Assembly: GCF_947241705.1 (NCBI RefSeq)
Contig: NC_079270.1
Coordinates: 620,001 to 684,000 of the forward strand
Reading direction: 5' to 3'
Source: Saccharomyces mikatae IFO 1815
Lineage: Eukaryota; Ascomycota; Saccharomycetes; Saccharomycetales; Saccharomycetaceae
DNA length: 64,000 bases
Positions 19,175 to 31,678 of the stretch are shown in pieces. The translations under genes and the position numbers were made by a program. Every line of letters starts with the position of its first letter. The first letter of the stretch is position 1. Under the pieces are notes generated by a model. The model was given only the letters and a program-made list of their open reading frames with translations, searched no databases and was not told where the DNA came from.

Positions 19175-21637
19175 CTACTTGTTTTCGTAATCATTGAAAA
19201 GTGTAGAAAACTCGGATTGATCTAGCAACTCCTCCCAAGCTGAATTGTAATTTGTCCAAAATTCATCTGTCAACATCTGAATAATTTCTGACTGACTTCT
19301 TGTCTGGTTCCTAGTGTCACCTGGTGTTGGTGATATGGTTTGGATCATCGGGGGAGTGGCTGTTGGAGCTACAGAGCTTGCATTCTGCTGGTGCTGGTTT
19401 TGCTGGTTCTGGCGTTGCTTGTCACTCTCTGTTATAAGGTCTGATGATAGGTGGTGGCTTTGTGGGTCCAGTTCTTGTTTAATCTGTGCCAACCATGTTT
19501 CCTCAGTCATCTTTCTGAATTCGATCACGTTTCCAAGAATAGTTCTATAAGTTCTTTCAATAGCCAAATCCACTACGAATTGCGATGATCTATGCATGGT
19601 GCGTATTAATTCTTTATTTCCAGCCGTGAACAGGCGATCGAAGATTGTCGTGTACAAATTCATTGCAGTACCTAACGATAGATCCTTGTCTAAGGGGACA
19701 GTTATTCTGGTCAAATCCGACCATCCAATCTCCATATCATTGGATAGACATATTCCATTCTCGAAAAGTGTCATTTTGAAGTAAATCAGTGAACAAAAAA
19801 ACACTAGAGTTTTGGAAAATAGTCCGGCCGTGAAGCTCATTGACAAAGCCATATGTGGCGGTAAGTGTGGGTAGGAGGCATCGAATTTCTCCGGATAAAT
19901 TGCTTTATCGATATTATAGCATCGAATTGTGGTATTGACAATGACAGAGAAATTGATTAGAACCAGTTGAAAAGTATTATTTTTAGACTCAATATTTCTG
20001 GATTTCAAGACAGAATGTAACAAGGCATAGAACGATAACAATAATCCCAATGCCATACTTAGAATTCTAGTTTCTCTTAGGGGAAATTCCCCAGTTTGAT
20101 TTTCATCCGTGTAATGACCAAGTGGGCCAAGTTCTTCCTCGACAAAACTGATAATTTGCTTAGAGAAAACCTTTAAATCTGGGAACATTTCTCTATCGTA
20201 AAGGGCTAACAACATTCGTCTTGCCATTTTCAAATACCTTTTCAGTTTTCCCTCATATGTCTTACTTTGACTATTCAATATACAATAATCTTGCTGTTCA
20301 TCTAAATAAAAATTGTTAATCAGCAAAGGTTTACCAATGTGACTAGAAACATTGTAGTCGATCACTATTGCCATAAACCAGACATTTTCCAAACTTTCCA
20401 TGCTCCCCATGAATTCCTCTTGATCCTTGAATGTTTCTCTAATATTTAAATGCAATCCTAATGTGGTAGTCGTGGTGAATAAAGATTGGTTTATGTTAAT
20501 CAAATCTGAGCCATCTCCGCCGAATGAATAAACCTCACGATGGTAATGGAATAGTATCAACATCTGGGCACGCTCGATATAGAACACTTTAGCCCTGGAC
20601 GCACCATTCAGGAACGTAAAGAATTTCTCAACAGGTGCTGGGACATTCGCAAAAAAGTATTTTAGACACAGAATTAATAGTATTACAGCAGCTTTATAGT
20701 AGTTTTTCTTCGCATTGGATAGGATATAAACGATGGGCCTCTCACCATTTGCAAGGATCTCTTTTCCCGGCATGAAATAATCCAGAAAGTCTCTTTTAAC
20801 TTTTGATTTGTCGAGAATTATATTAATCTCATTACATGTTTTATCGATAAAAAATTCATCTAAAATAGACAAAACTTTATCATATGATGGTAAGAAGTTG
20901 CATATTTGTTTAATCAATGAATCAGGTTCCCAACTAGACTCGTCCAAAAGACTTAGATCCCTGCGCATTGTCCTCTTGTTGTTTTGCTTCCATTTATTTC
21001 TTTCAACCTTAACCTTTGTCCATAATTGTTTGTATTTCTCAACAAACCCCCAGTTACTGTTTGCAATTTGTGTTCTCATAGAAGTTGGACCATAAAGTAT
21101 CGATCTACCAGAGTGCTTCAATTGTAAGTAATAACAGTCAGCATATGGATTTATTACACCGCCTGGTAATGGAGAGGAAGTATTGGTAGATCCTCCGCAT
21201 CCACTAGCACTCGAAAGAGGAAAATTTGGGGAAGTATACGTGGAACTCACAGACGAGGTGATATTCTTTTCAGCTTCTAAAATACGGATTTTGTTTTCCA
21301 GCTCTTCAATTTTCTTAGATAATTCGGCAGTAGAATGGGAACCATAGATAGCTTTCTTTTCGATGTTCTTGTTGAATTCTTCAGCGTACCGACATGTCAT
21401 TAAGTTTCTCGAAACACATGTAGAGCACATTGGTTTCTGTTGATCACAACGAAGTTTTCTTCTCCTACAAAAGCTGCAAGATTTTATAAGTTTGTTCCTC
21501 TTCTTACCGCTGTTAAAAGTCGATATGCCACTGTTATTTCCATTGCCGCCACCAACAGTACCATTACTGTTATCGCTTGGAGGCGTCACTTCAGCAGTTT
21601 GGAAAGTTCCCAGTAAAGCATCGCTTTTTCTTTTCAT
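19175..21637 (-). CDS. YRR1: Zn2Cys6 drug-resistance transcription factor Yrr1
   Basis: The protein has 820 residues (810 in S. cerevisiae). In S. cerevisiae Yrr1 activates efflux genes such as SNQ2 and YOR1 and its own gene, and confers reveromycin A resistance. The binuclear zinc cluster uses Cys54, 57, 64, 71, 74 and 82 (CSFCRRRKLRCDQQ, CSTC), followed by a coiled dimerisation stretch near 105-125. A fungal-specific middle domain fills residues about 180-700, then comes a Gln-rich linker and an acidic C-terminus likely to activate. YRM1, 12 kb away, is its clear paralogue. The promoter has a perfect PDRE. Confidence 0.95.
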   Translation of the reverse strand: MKRKSDALLGTFQTAEVTPPSDNSNGTVGGGNGNNSGISTFNSGKKRNKLIKSCSFCRRRKLRCDQQKPMCSTCVSRNLMTCRYAEEFNKNIEKKAIYGSHSTAELSKKIEELENKIRILEAEKNITSSVSSTYTSPNFPLSSASGCGGSTNTSSPLPGGVINPYADCYYLQLKHSGRSILYGPTSMRTQIANSNWGFVEKYKQLWTKVKVERNKWKQNNKRTMRRDLSLLDESSWEPDSLIKQICNFLPSYDKVLSILDEFFIDKTCNEINIILDKSKVKRDFLDYFMPGKEILANGERPIVYILSNAKKNYYKAAVILLILCLKYFFANVPAPVEKFFTFLNGASRAKVFYIERAQMLILFHYHREVYSFGGDGSDLININQSLFTTTTTLGLHLNIRETFKDQEEFMGSMESLENVWFMAIVIDYNVSSHIGKPLLINNFYLDEQQDYCILNSQSKTYEGKLKRYLKMARRMLLALYDREMFPDLKVFSKQIISFVEEELGPLGHYTDENQTGEFPLRETRILSMALGLLLSFYALLHSVLKSRNIESKNNTFQLVLINFSVIVNTTIRCYNIDKAIYPEKFDASYPHLPPHMALSMSFTAGLFSKTLVFFCSLIYFKMTLFENGICLSNDMEIGWSDLTRITVPLDKDLSLGTAMNLYTTIFDRLFTAGNKELIRTMHRSSQFVVDLAIERTYRTILGNVIEFRKMTEETWLAQIKQELDPQSHHLSSDLITESDKQRQNQQNQHQQNASSVAPTATPPMIQTISPTPGDTRNQTRSQSEIIQMLTDEFWTNYNSAWEELLDQSEFSTLFNDYENK

Positions 21638-22986
<1,349 letters not shown>

Positions 22987-23080
22987 ATGCAGACTAGCAT
23001 ATATATTTATATATAAATATTTATATATGTATAATGGTTCGTTAAGCTTCTGCAAACATGTTCGTCTTTTCATCTGTACA

Positions 23081-24022
<942 letters not shown>

Positions 24023-24259
24023 TTACTGTTATCGGTTACGTCCTTTTATTCCCTTGATTTGGTTGTTTTACCGCACATGTTTGCATTTCATTTTTTAACT
24101 TTCATTTGACTTTTTTTCCCCATTGTTAGTTACCTTAACGAAAAGAGACAAAACGAACAAACAAAATACTGAAAGGTGTATTTTCATAATGAATAATTGC
24201 TGGTATCGATTTAATAGAATAGACAACTAGTTTGCTTCACAGTTGGTATATTTTTGGAC

Positions 24260-26590
24260 ATGACCGATAGATCTGCTATTCAATTAATCGATGAAGAGAA
24301 AGAATTTCATCAGAGTGCGTTACAATATTTTCAACAATGTATTGGAAATCGTGATGTTGGTCTAGATTATCATGTCATCTCCGTGTTCGGTTCTCAATCT
24401 AGTGGTAAATCTACTCTACTCAACGTCCTTTTTAACACCAATTTTGATACCATGGATGCGCAGGTAAAAAGACAGCAGACTACTAAAGGTATTTGGTTGG
24501 CTCACACAAATGAAGTTAATACAACTATGGCAATCAATAGTGGCCGTCCAGATATTTTTGTACTTGATGTTGAAGGTTCTGATGGTTCAGAAAGAGGTGA
24601 AGATCAAGATTTTGAGAGAAAGGCCGCCCTGTTTGCCATCGCAGTATCTGAAGTTCTGATTGTTAATATGTGGGAGCAGCAAATTGGACTATATCAAGGA
24701 AATAATATGGCATTATTGAAAACAGTTTTTGAGGTCAATCTTTCTCTTTTTGGAAAAAATGACAATGATCACAAGGTTCTGTTACTTTTTGTAATTAGAG
24801 ACCACGTAGGCGTTACTCCCCTCTCAAGTTTAAGTGACTCTGTTACAAGGGAATTGGAAAAAATATGGTCAGAGTTAAGTAAACCTGCCGGTTGCGAGGG
24901 TTCCAGCCTGTATGACTTTTTTGATTTAAAGTTCCTTGGGTTGGCTCATAAATTGTTGCAAGAAGATAAATTTACTCAAGATGTCAAGAAATTAGGTGAT
25001 TCGTTTGTAATGAAAGGTACAGAGAATTATTACTTCAAGCCTCAGTATCATCACAGGTTACCATTAGATGGATGGACTATGTATGCTGAGAATTGCTGGG
25101 ATCAAATTGAACACAACAAAGATTTGGATCTTCCAACTCAACAGATTCTGGTGGCTAGATTTAAAACTGAAGAGATTTCTAATGAAGCTCTAGAGGAATT
25201 CATTTCGAAGTACGATGAGTCCATTGCTCCCTTGAAGGGTAGTTTAGGTTCTTTAACATCTCAATTAGTGAAGCTTAAAGAAGAGTGCCTAACAAAATAT
25301 GATGAACAAGCATCACGCTATGCAAGGAATGTGTATATGGAGAAAAGAGAAAGTTTAATTGTAAAACTGAATTCGCATATTTCAGGCACAATAAATGAGT
25401 TTTTAGAAACGTTAATGGAAAAACTATGGGAAGAATTAAAAGTGCAAGTGCTTTCTAGAGACAAAGCCACCACTTCTTTCGTAGAAAGTTTAACTATAGG
25501 TAGAACTAGCATTGAGAAAGAATTTAAAAAATCAATAGACACTTTCAAAAACCTGGGCCTACTAACATCAGATGAAGAAATTACTAGCAAATTCTCCACT
25601 GATTTTGAAGAAAAAGTTAAGCAACTACGTGATGCTGAATTAAAAACAAAAATCAGCCGTATCAGAAAAAATTTGATCCCCGAGTTGAAGGATCACGTAA
25701 TTCATTTACTATCACATCCATCTAAAAAGGTTTGGGATGACATAATGGACGATTTCGAATCTACTATCAGAAGCAACCTCTCCGTTTATCAATTGGAAAA
25801 AGGGAAGTATGATTTTAAGATTGGATTTTCAGATGGCGAAAACGCAAATATTTACAAAAATATCAGAATTTTAGCGTGGAGAACCTTAGATACCACAGTA
25901 CATGACTACCTGAAAATAGATACCATTGTTAGTATATTGAGAGATAGGTTTGAAGATGTATTCAGATATGATGCTGAAGGATCTCCCAGATTGTGGAAAA
26001 CAGAAGAAGAAATCGATGGGGCATTCCGCATTGCAAAAGAACATGCCTTGGAGGTATTTGAAGTTCTTTCGCTTGCCATCACGTCTGAAAACGTTGAGAT
26101 TATACCTGATGTGCCAATGTCAGAAGAAGAAAATGGTGAGGACAATGAAATATACCGGGATAATGAGGGCGTATTCCATTCCCGTCGCTTTGCACACATT
26201 TTAACCGAATTGCAAAAGGAAAATGTTTTAGATCAATTCCGCAGGCAAATAAATATTACCGTCTTGGATTCCAAAAGATCGATCATCACTACGAGAACGC
26301 ATATTCCACCCTGGATTTACATTTTGCTAGCTGTGTTGGGATGGAACGAATTTCTGGTCGTTATAAGAAACCCCTTATTTGTAACTCTTACCTTAATCTT
26401 TGGTGCGACCTTCTTTGTCATCCATAAATTCGGTTTATGGGGACCTGTTGTGAATGTTGTTCAGAGTGCCATCGGTGAAACGAGAACTGCAATCAAGGAT
26501 AAATTAAGAAAATTTGTCGCTGAAGGTCCCGAAATGAATGAATCTTTTGAAATGAAAGATTTCTCCAAGCACGAACAAAAGGAAGAATGA
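24260..26590 (+). CDS. SEY1: Atlastin-like ER fusion GTPase Sey1
   Basis: The protein has 776 residues, the S. cerevisiae length. It is a dynamin-family GTPase that drives homotypic ER membrane fusion with reticulons and Yop1. The P-loop GSQSSGKS is at about residues 44-51, switch 2 is DVEGSDG, and the G4-type motif is RDHV. A long helical bundle follows (about 300-670). Two closely spaced membrane segments (about 680-730) form the hairpin anchor, followed by an amphipathic tail. The ATG at 24260 is chosen because the six bases upstream in frame start with TTG. Confidence 0.96.
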   Translation: MTDRSAIQLIDEEKEFHQSALQYFQQCIGNRDVGLDYHVISVFGSQSSGKSTLLNVLFNTNFDTMDAQVKRQQTTKGIWLAHTNEVNTTMAINSGRPDIFVLDVEGSDGSERGEDQDFERKAALFAIAVSEVLIVNMWEQQIGLYQGNNMALLKTVFEVNLSLFGKNDNDHKVLLLFVIRDHVGVTPLSSLSDSVTRELEKIWSELSKPAGCEGSSLYDFFDLKFLGLAHKLLQEDKFTQDVKKLGDSFVMKGTENYYFKPQYHHRLPLDGWTMYAENCWDQIEHNKDLDLPTQQILVARFKTEEISNEALEEFISKYDESIAPLKGSLGSLTSQLVKLKEECLTKYDEQASRYARNVYMEKRESLIVKLNSHISGTINEFLETLMEKLWEELKVQVLSRDKATTSFVESLTIGRTSIEKEFKKSIDTFKNLGLLTSDEEITSKFSTDFEEKVKQLRDAELKTKISRIRKNLIPELKDHVIHLLSHPSKKVWDDIMDDFESTIRSNLSVYQLEKGKYDFKIGFSDGENANIYKNIRILAWRTLDTTVHDYLKIDTIVSILRDRFEDVFRYDAEGSPRLWKTEEEIDGAFRIAKEHALEVFEVLSLAITSENVEIIPDVPMSEEENGEDNEIYRDNEGVFHSRRFAHILTELQKENVLDQFRRQINITVLDSKRSIITTRTHIPPWIYILLAVLGWNEFLVVIRNPLFVTLTLIFGATFFVIHKFGLWGPVVNVVQSAIGETRTAIKDKLRKFVAEGPEMNESFEMKDFSKHEQKEE

Positions 26591-26798
26591 TATGGAGATA
26601 ATTCTTTTGCCAATTTTTTGTGTTTACTTTTTTCGTTATTGTTATTGTTTTTCTTCTCGTATGTCTATATGTTGACATGTAAATATAGGTAACTATATAT
26701 ATATGTATATGACATTGAAATATATATGAGTACATATCGCAAACATAGGGTCTATGTGGGTACTTTGATAATCCAAGGGACCGCACGACGAATAAAGT

Positions 26799-28175
26799 TC
26801 AAGTAGGTGCAGCGTTTACAGATGTTTTCCATAAATTAATTTGTTCTTCTAACAATTTTTTTTCGTCTCTTGTAGATTTGCTAAATAAGAAATGCAATAC
26901 GTTCTCCCAAAACTGTTCAAATGTTTTCAAGTCATTTAAATTCGTCGGTTTGGATATTAAAATTGTAGGTAAATTTTTCCAGTCATCCTTTTTTATCTTT
27001 GAGTGCTTGAAAAGCACTGAAAATACAGATACCCAAAACATAAAAATGCAACGCGAAGCGTTTGCTAGTGTAACTAACTCTTCTGGATTGTAATCGATAA
27101 ATTCAATGTCTTCCCCATACTCTTTTCTTAGGGCATGATCAATGGCAAAAAAAACTGCTTCCCTTATTTGGTCATAGATATTTTGTAAGAGTTCATCTAA
27201 AGACAAAGAAGTCGATTTTACATCGGGCACATAGGCATTTGACGTGTCACAGTGATCTAGAGTATTTATTGTGGAGACGGACGAATTAGCAAACCTCATT
27301 TGGTTCTCTTCATATGCTTTCAAAGCAATTAAATTTGCATCCATTCCTTTCCTAAATGAAACAGTTAGTACACCTTCAGTTAATGCCTTTGTACAAAGAT
27401 TCTTGTCATTTGAGAGTAAAATAACAAAGCAATTTAGAACCTCTTTGAAATACAAACAACAGTCCAATATAGAATCATCCTTTATACAGTCTGGATTCAA
27501 CTTTTGCTTCAATTTTTGACCTATTAAACCAGAATCTAAGTTTGCAAGATTTTTGTAGATCCAATCGTTTCCCCATCTGGCTAGAGTACCTATTGTTTTA
27601 CCCCGTTCCTTATTAGTGTCACTATCGACATCTCTAACGACATCGAAGTTCTTTTTTAATCCGTCCAGCTCTTGAATTACGGTGCTTGGTATGATTATCA
27701 AGTGGTGGTAAGTGTTACATAGTGTTCTCAGCTTTTCTAGAGTATTTAGATGTGAAATAATGAAATTAGTGTCAACGACGAAGACAGTTTTCAAAATTGT
27801 TGGGTTCAATAGCAATATGCTGTCATCAATTCTTTGCATAGAAGACACCATTGGTTGTACTTCTAATTCCCTTTGGTCAGAAAGATATTCAGAAATCATT
27901 TCAACGTCGGTTTCATCGTTCAAGTCAAACATCGGTATATCCCCGTCTTGATCATGGTCTACATTGTCGCTAATACTGTCTGACTGCGCTGAATCTCTAT
28001 TTGGAGCTGTGGATGCTATAATGTCATCGATGTCTTGGACCGTATATTTACCGTGTGGTCTTGAGTCAGCAATACCTTTTATAGATTCAGAAAACCTATG
28101 AAATAATGAACCGTTGGAAGGTCTCGATGTCATATGGTTTCTGCCTTTTGAGAAAGCTTGTTTCTCATCAGTCAT
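26799..28175 (-). CDS. SWT1: PIN-domain RNA endoribonuclease Swt1
   Basis: The protein has 458 residues, the S. cerevisiae length. Swt1 is a nuclear mRNA quality-control endonuclease that associates with the nuclear pore. The PIN domain begins at FVVDTNFIISHL (near residue 130), which supplies the first catalytic Asp. Later acidic positions lie in DSILDCCLYF and LLSNDKNLCTKA. The N-terminal 120 residues are acidic and less ordered; the C-terminal half is helical. The frame extends eight codons upstream, but only from TTG, so the ATG at 28175 is used. It is convergent with SEY1. Confidence 0.94.
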   Translation of the reverse strand: MTDEKQAFSKGRNHMTSRPSNGSLFHRFSESIKGIADSRPHGKYTVQDIDDIIASTAPNRDSAQSDSISDNVDHDQDGDIPMFDLNDETDVEMISEYLSDQRELEVQPMVSSMQRIDDSILLLNPTILKTVFVVDTNFIISHLNTLEKLRTLCNTYHHLIIIPSTVIQELDGLKKNFDVVRDVDSDTNKERGKTIGTLARWGNDWIYKNLANLDSGLIGQKLKQKLNPDCIKDDSILDCCLYFKEVLNCFVILLSNDKNLCTKALTEGVLTVSFRKGMDANLIALKAYEENQMRFANSSVSTINTLDHCDTSNAYVPDVKSTSLSLDELLQNIYDQIREAVFFAIDHALRKEYGEDIEFIDYNPEELVTLANASRCIFMFWVSVFSVLFKHSKIKKDDWKNLPTILISKPTNLNDLKTFEQFWENVLHFLFSKSTRDEKKLLEEQINLWKTSVNAAPT

Positions 28176-28483
28176 AGATTTAGGATGCAGATGGAACAAA
28201 TGGTACGACTATATCCTATACCAATTTCATGTTCAGCACGGAGAACATATATAACTAGTTAATCACGCTCGCGTCTATATACTTTTTGATGTATATAGAC
28301 GCGTGGTTTTTGCATTTCAATATTTAGTGAACACATTTATTATTAAGTACAATAGAGCTATTATTATTATTTAATTATAGTAATTAACTATTGAAAGAAA
28401 CGTACATAAGAAAAATAAAAGGCACAAATATATAAAATAGATGTTTTTGTATAGCTAATACCTTCCATCTGCAGATACGCTTC
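28176..28483. other. RPS28A 3' / SWT1 5' gap with a perfect hairpin
   Basis: A 308-base AT-rich gap between two leftward genes. Its one striking element is the inverted repeat at 28270-28303, listed separately. I see no gene in it. Confidence 0.5.
28270..28303. repeat. Perfect 13-bp inverted repeat with 8-base loop
   Basis: The left arm CGCGTCTATATAC (28270-28282) is the exact reverse complement of the right arm GTATATAGACGCG (28291-28303); the loop is TTTTTGAT. On the leftward transcripts it lies about 180 nt beyond the RPS28A stop codon and 95 nt before the SWT1 ATG. The right edge also makes an ACGCGT word (28299-28304), the MCB core. Confidence 0.9.
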
Positions 28484-28687
28484 TTAACGCAAACGACGAG
28501 CCTCACGTTCAGATTCCATTAGAACCAAGATATCGTTTTCTCTAACTGGGCCCTTCACGTTTCTGACAATAGTTCTGGAAGTATCTTCCAAGAATTCGAC
28601 ACGGACTTGGGTGACACCACCACGAGAACCGGTTCTTCCTAAAACTTTGATGACCTTGGCTAAAGTGACTGGGGTTTTGTTATCCAT
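28484..28687 (-). CDS. RPS28A: Ribosomal protein eS28 (Rps28)
   Basis: The protein has 67 residues and is a small 40S subunit protein near the decoding-site mRNA exit. The full sequence from [15 protein letters not shown] to SEREARRLR matches the yeast protein. The frame is open further upstream but without an ATG, so 28687 is the start. No intron is seen. The paralogue choice (A rather than B) rests on position next to GLN4 and SWT1. An Abf1 site lies about 150 bases upstream. Confidence 0.97.
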
Positions 28688-28836
28688 GATTGCTGGCTTG
28701 GTTTCCTGGCTTTGAAACAAAATAAAATAGATAGTAGTCACAACTGGCAATAAGTCAATAATTAGATTGAAATTTCATTTTTTAATACAAATAGTTCAAC
28801 GACCAGAAAAAAATTTTGTCAAAAAAAAAGTGCGTG

Positions 28837-28849
28837 GTCATTATACACG
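28837..28849. promoter_or_regulatory. Abf1 site in the RPS28A-GLN4 divergent promoter
   Basis: GTCATTATACACG fits the Abf1 consensus RTCRYBNNNNACG at every fixed position. It is 150-162 bases upstream of the RPS28A ATG and about 130 upstream of GLN4. A run of A residues at 28821-28829 lies beside it, as is common at ribosomal protein promoters that use Abf1. Confidence 0.85.
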
Positions 28850-28978
28850 GCTGCGTCTGTGTAAATGAAAAATTTGTCATCGCTGAGATAAAAAGATTGA
28901 GATTGGCAGTTTAAAAGGGGATAAGATTAGTGATCTACTAGGAGAATTACAGAAGTAGAGCAACACCGATACAGTAAG

Positions 28979-31411
28979 ATGTCGTCGTCGGTAGAAGAAT
29001 TAACTCAGCTGTTTTCGCAAGTTGGGTTTGAAGACAATAAGGTTAAAGAGATTGTCAAGAATAAAAAGGTTTCAGATTCACTATACAAATTGATTAAAGA
29101 GACACCTTCAGGTTACCAATGGAATAAATCTACTAGAGCACTGGTACATAACCTAGCTTCTTTTATCAAAGGTGCGGATCTTCCTAATTCTGAATTGGTT
29201 GTTAACGGTATCATTAACGGTGACTTGAAGACATCCCTACAAGTCAATGCCGCCTTCAAATATGTAAAGGCAAACGGCGATGCATCTACCAAGGAGGGTA
29301 TGAACGAAAACTCTGGAGTGGGTATTGAAATAACTGAGGATCAGGTTAGGAATTATGTCATGCAATATATTCAAGAAAACAAGGAAAAAATATTGAAAGA
29401 ACGTTATAAGTTAGTGCCAGGAATATTTGCAGATGTTAAGAACTTAAAGGAACTTAAATGGGCGGATCCACGTAGTTTTAAGCCAATTATTGACCAAGAA
29501 ATTTTAAAGCTCTTGGGTCCAAAGGATGAAAGAGACTTGCTCAAAAAGAAAACCAAGAACAATGAAAAAAAGAAGACATCTTCTACAAAGAAAAGTTCTA
29601 ATGATGCTACGTCATCTGATCCAAAGAGGACCATGTTTAATGAAGGTTTTCTAGGTGATTTGCATAAAGTTGGTGAAAATCCACAAGCCTTCCCAGAGTT
29701 GATGAAAAAACACCTTGAGGTCACGGGTGGTAAAGTTCGTACAAGGTTCCCTCCAGAACCAAACGGTTATTTGCATATCGGCCATTCTAAAGCTATCATG
29801 GTTAATTTCGGATATGCCAAATATCACAATGGTACTTGTTACTTGAGATTTGACGATACTAACCCCGAAAAGGAAGCCCCTGAATATTTTGAATCCATCA
29901 AAAGAATGGTCTCTTGGTTAGGTTTCATGCCTTGGAAAATAACTTATTCAAGTGATTATTTTGACGAGCTGTACGGACTTGCTGAAGTTTTGATTAAAAA
30001 TGGCAAAGGTTACGTCTGCCATTGCACCGCCGAAGAAATTAAAAGAGGCCGTGGTATTAAGGAGGATGGCACCCCAGGGGGACAGAGATTTGCTTGTAAG
30101 CACCGTGATCAATCAATTGAACTAAACTTGCAGGAGTTTAGAGATATGAGAGATGGTAAATACAAACCCGGTGAAGCTATCTTAAGAATGAAACAAGATT
30201 TAAGCTCACCAAGTCCACAAATGTGGGATTTAATTGCTTATAGGGTCTTGAATGCTCCACATCCAAGAACGGGTACTAAGTGGAAGATTTACCCAACTTA
30301 TGATTTCACCCATTGTTTGGTTGATTCCATGGAAAATATTACGCACTCTTTATGTACCACTGAATTTTATTTATCTAGAGAAAGTTACGAATGGTTATGT
30401 GATCAAGTTCATGTGTTCAGACCTGCTCAAAGAGAATACGGTCGTTTGAACATTACTGGTACAGTTTTGTCCAAGAGAAAGATTGCTCAACTAGTGGATG
30501 AAAAATTCGTTAGAGGGTGGGATGATCCAAGATTATTTACTCTTGAAGCCATACGCAGACGTGGTGTCCCACCCGGTGCCATCTTATCTTTTATCAACAC
30601 CTTAGGTGTTACAACAAGTACTACAAACATTCAGGTTGTTAGATTCGAAAGCGCCGTCAGAAAGTATTTAGAAGATACTACACCAAGATTAATGTTTGTG
30701 TTGGATCCTGTTGAAGTTATTGTGGATAACTTATCTGACGATTACGAAGAACTAGCAACCATTCCTTTCAGACCTGGTACACCAGAATTCGGAGAAAGAA
30801 CTGTGCCATTTACGAACAGATTTTATATCGAAAGGTCTGATTTTTCAGAAAATGTTGACGATAAGGAATTTTTCAGATTAACTCCAAATCAACCAGTTGG
30901 GTTAATCAAAGTCTCACACACGGTTTCTTTCAAAAGCTTGGAAAAAGATGAAGCTGGTAGAATTGTAAAAATTCATGTTAACTATGATAGCAAGGTTGAA
31001 GAAGGTTCGAAGGTAAAGAAACCAAAAACTTATATTCAATGGGTTCCAGTTTCTTCTAAATATGACTCGCCATTAAGAGTCACAGAAACCAGAGTTTACA
31101 ATCAATTGTTTAAATCTGAAAATCCATCTTCACATCCTGAAGGCTTCTTGCAGGATATTAACCCAGAAAGTGAAGTCATTTATAAAAAATCTGTCATGGA
31201 ACACAATTTCGGTCACGTTGTTAGAAATAGTCCATGGGTCGTTGATTCTGTCAAAAATTCGGAATTTTATGTTGGAGAAGATAAGGAATCCAAAGAAGTT
31301 TGTAGATTCCAAGCTATGAGAGTAGGTTATTTCACTCTGGATAAAGAGAGTACGACTGATAAGGTTATATTGAATAGAATAGTTAGCTTAAAGGACGCTA
31401 CTTCCAAATAG
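28979..31411 (+). CDS. GLN4: Glutaminyl-tRNA synthetase Gln4
   Basis: The protein has 810 residues (809 in S. cerevisiae). It is a class I synthetase charging tRNA-Gln in the cytosol. The eukaryotic N-terminal appended domain spans about residues 1-190 and resembles a GatB-like tRNA-binding fold, then a Lys/Ser-rich linker follows. The catalytic core has the HIGH-type motif in PPEPNGYLHIGHSKA (near 260) and the KMSKS-type motif as LSKRK (near 495). Beta-barrel anticodon-binding domains follow. It is divergent from RPS28A and convergent with LCB4. Confidence 0.97.
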   Translation: MSSSVEELTQLFSQVGFEDNKVKEIVKNKKVSDSLYKLIKETPSGYQWNKSTRALVHNLASFIKGADLPNSELVVNGIINGDLKTSLQVNAAFKYVKANGDASTKEGMNENSGVGIEITEDQVRNYVMQYIQENKEKILKERYKLVPGIFADVKNLKELKWADPRSFKPIIDQEILKLLGPKDERDLLKKKTKNNEKKKTSSTKKSSNDATSSDPKRTMFNEGFLGDLHKVGENPQAFPELMKKHLEVTGGKVRTRFPPEPNGYLHIGHSKAIMVNFGYAKYHNGTCYLRFDDTNPEKEAPEYFESIKRMVSWLGFMPWKITYSSDYFDELYGLAEVLIKNGKGYVCHCTAEEIKRGRGIKEDGTPGGQRFACKHRDQSIELNLQEFRDMRDGKYKPGEAILRMKQDLSSPSPQMWDLIAYRVLNAPHPRTGTKWKIYPTYDFTHCLVDSMENITHSLCTTEFYLSRESYEWLCDQVHVFRPAQREYGRLNITGTVLSKRKIAQLVDEKFVRGWDDPRLFTLEAIRRRGVPPGAILSFINTLGVTTSTTNIQVVRFESAVRKYLEDTTPRLMFVLDPVEVIVDNLSDDYEELATIPFRPGTPEFGERTVPFTNRFYIERSDFSENVDDKEFFRLTPNQPVGLIKVSHTVSFKSLEKDEAGRIVKIHVNYDSKVEEGSKVKKPKTYIQWVPVSSKYDSPLRVTETRVYNQLFKSENPSSHPEGFLQDINPESEVIYKKSVMEHNFGHVVRNSPWVVDSVKNSEFYVGEDKESKEVCRFQAMRVGYFTLDKESTTDKVILNRIVSLKDATSK

Positions 31412-31678
31412 ATTATTTAATATGCATATTTATATATATATATCCCTATTGGTTGAAGATGATGTAACAGTGTAATTTCACTATTTCTATAATAAAGATC
31501 AGATCATAATAGTGTTACTTATTAATTAATATATAACTGAGGATGTATAAAAATATAATGAAAGAAAAAATGAAATATAAACCATACTCCAATAATAGAA
31601 ATAGTATACTGCCTTTTATCAATACTGTACCTCTTTGCATTAAAAGACGTTACTTCTGAGGCTAAATGTAATGCCAGG

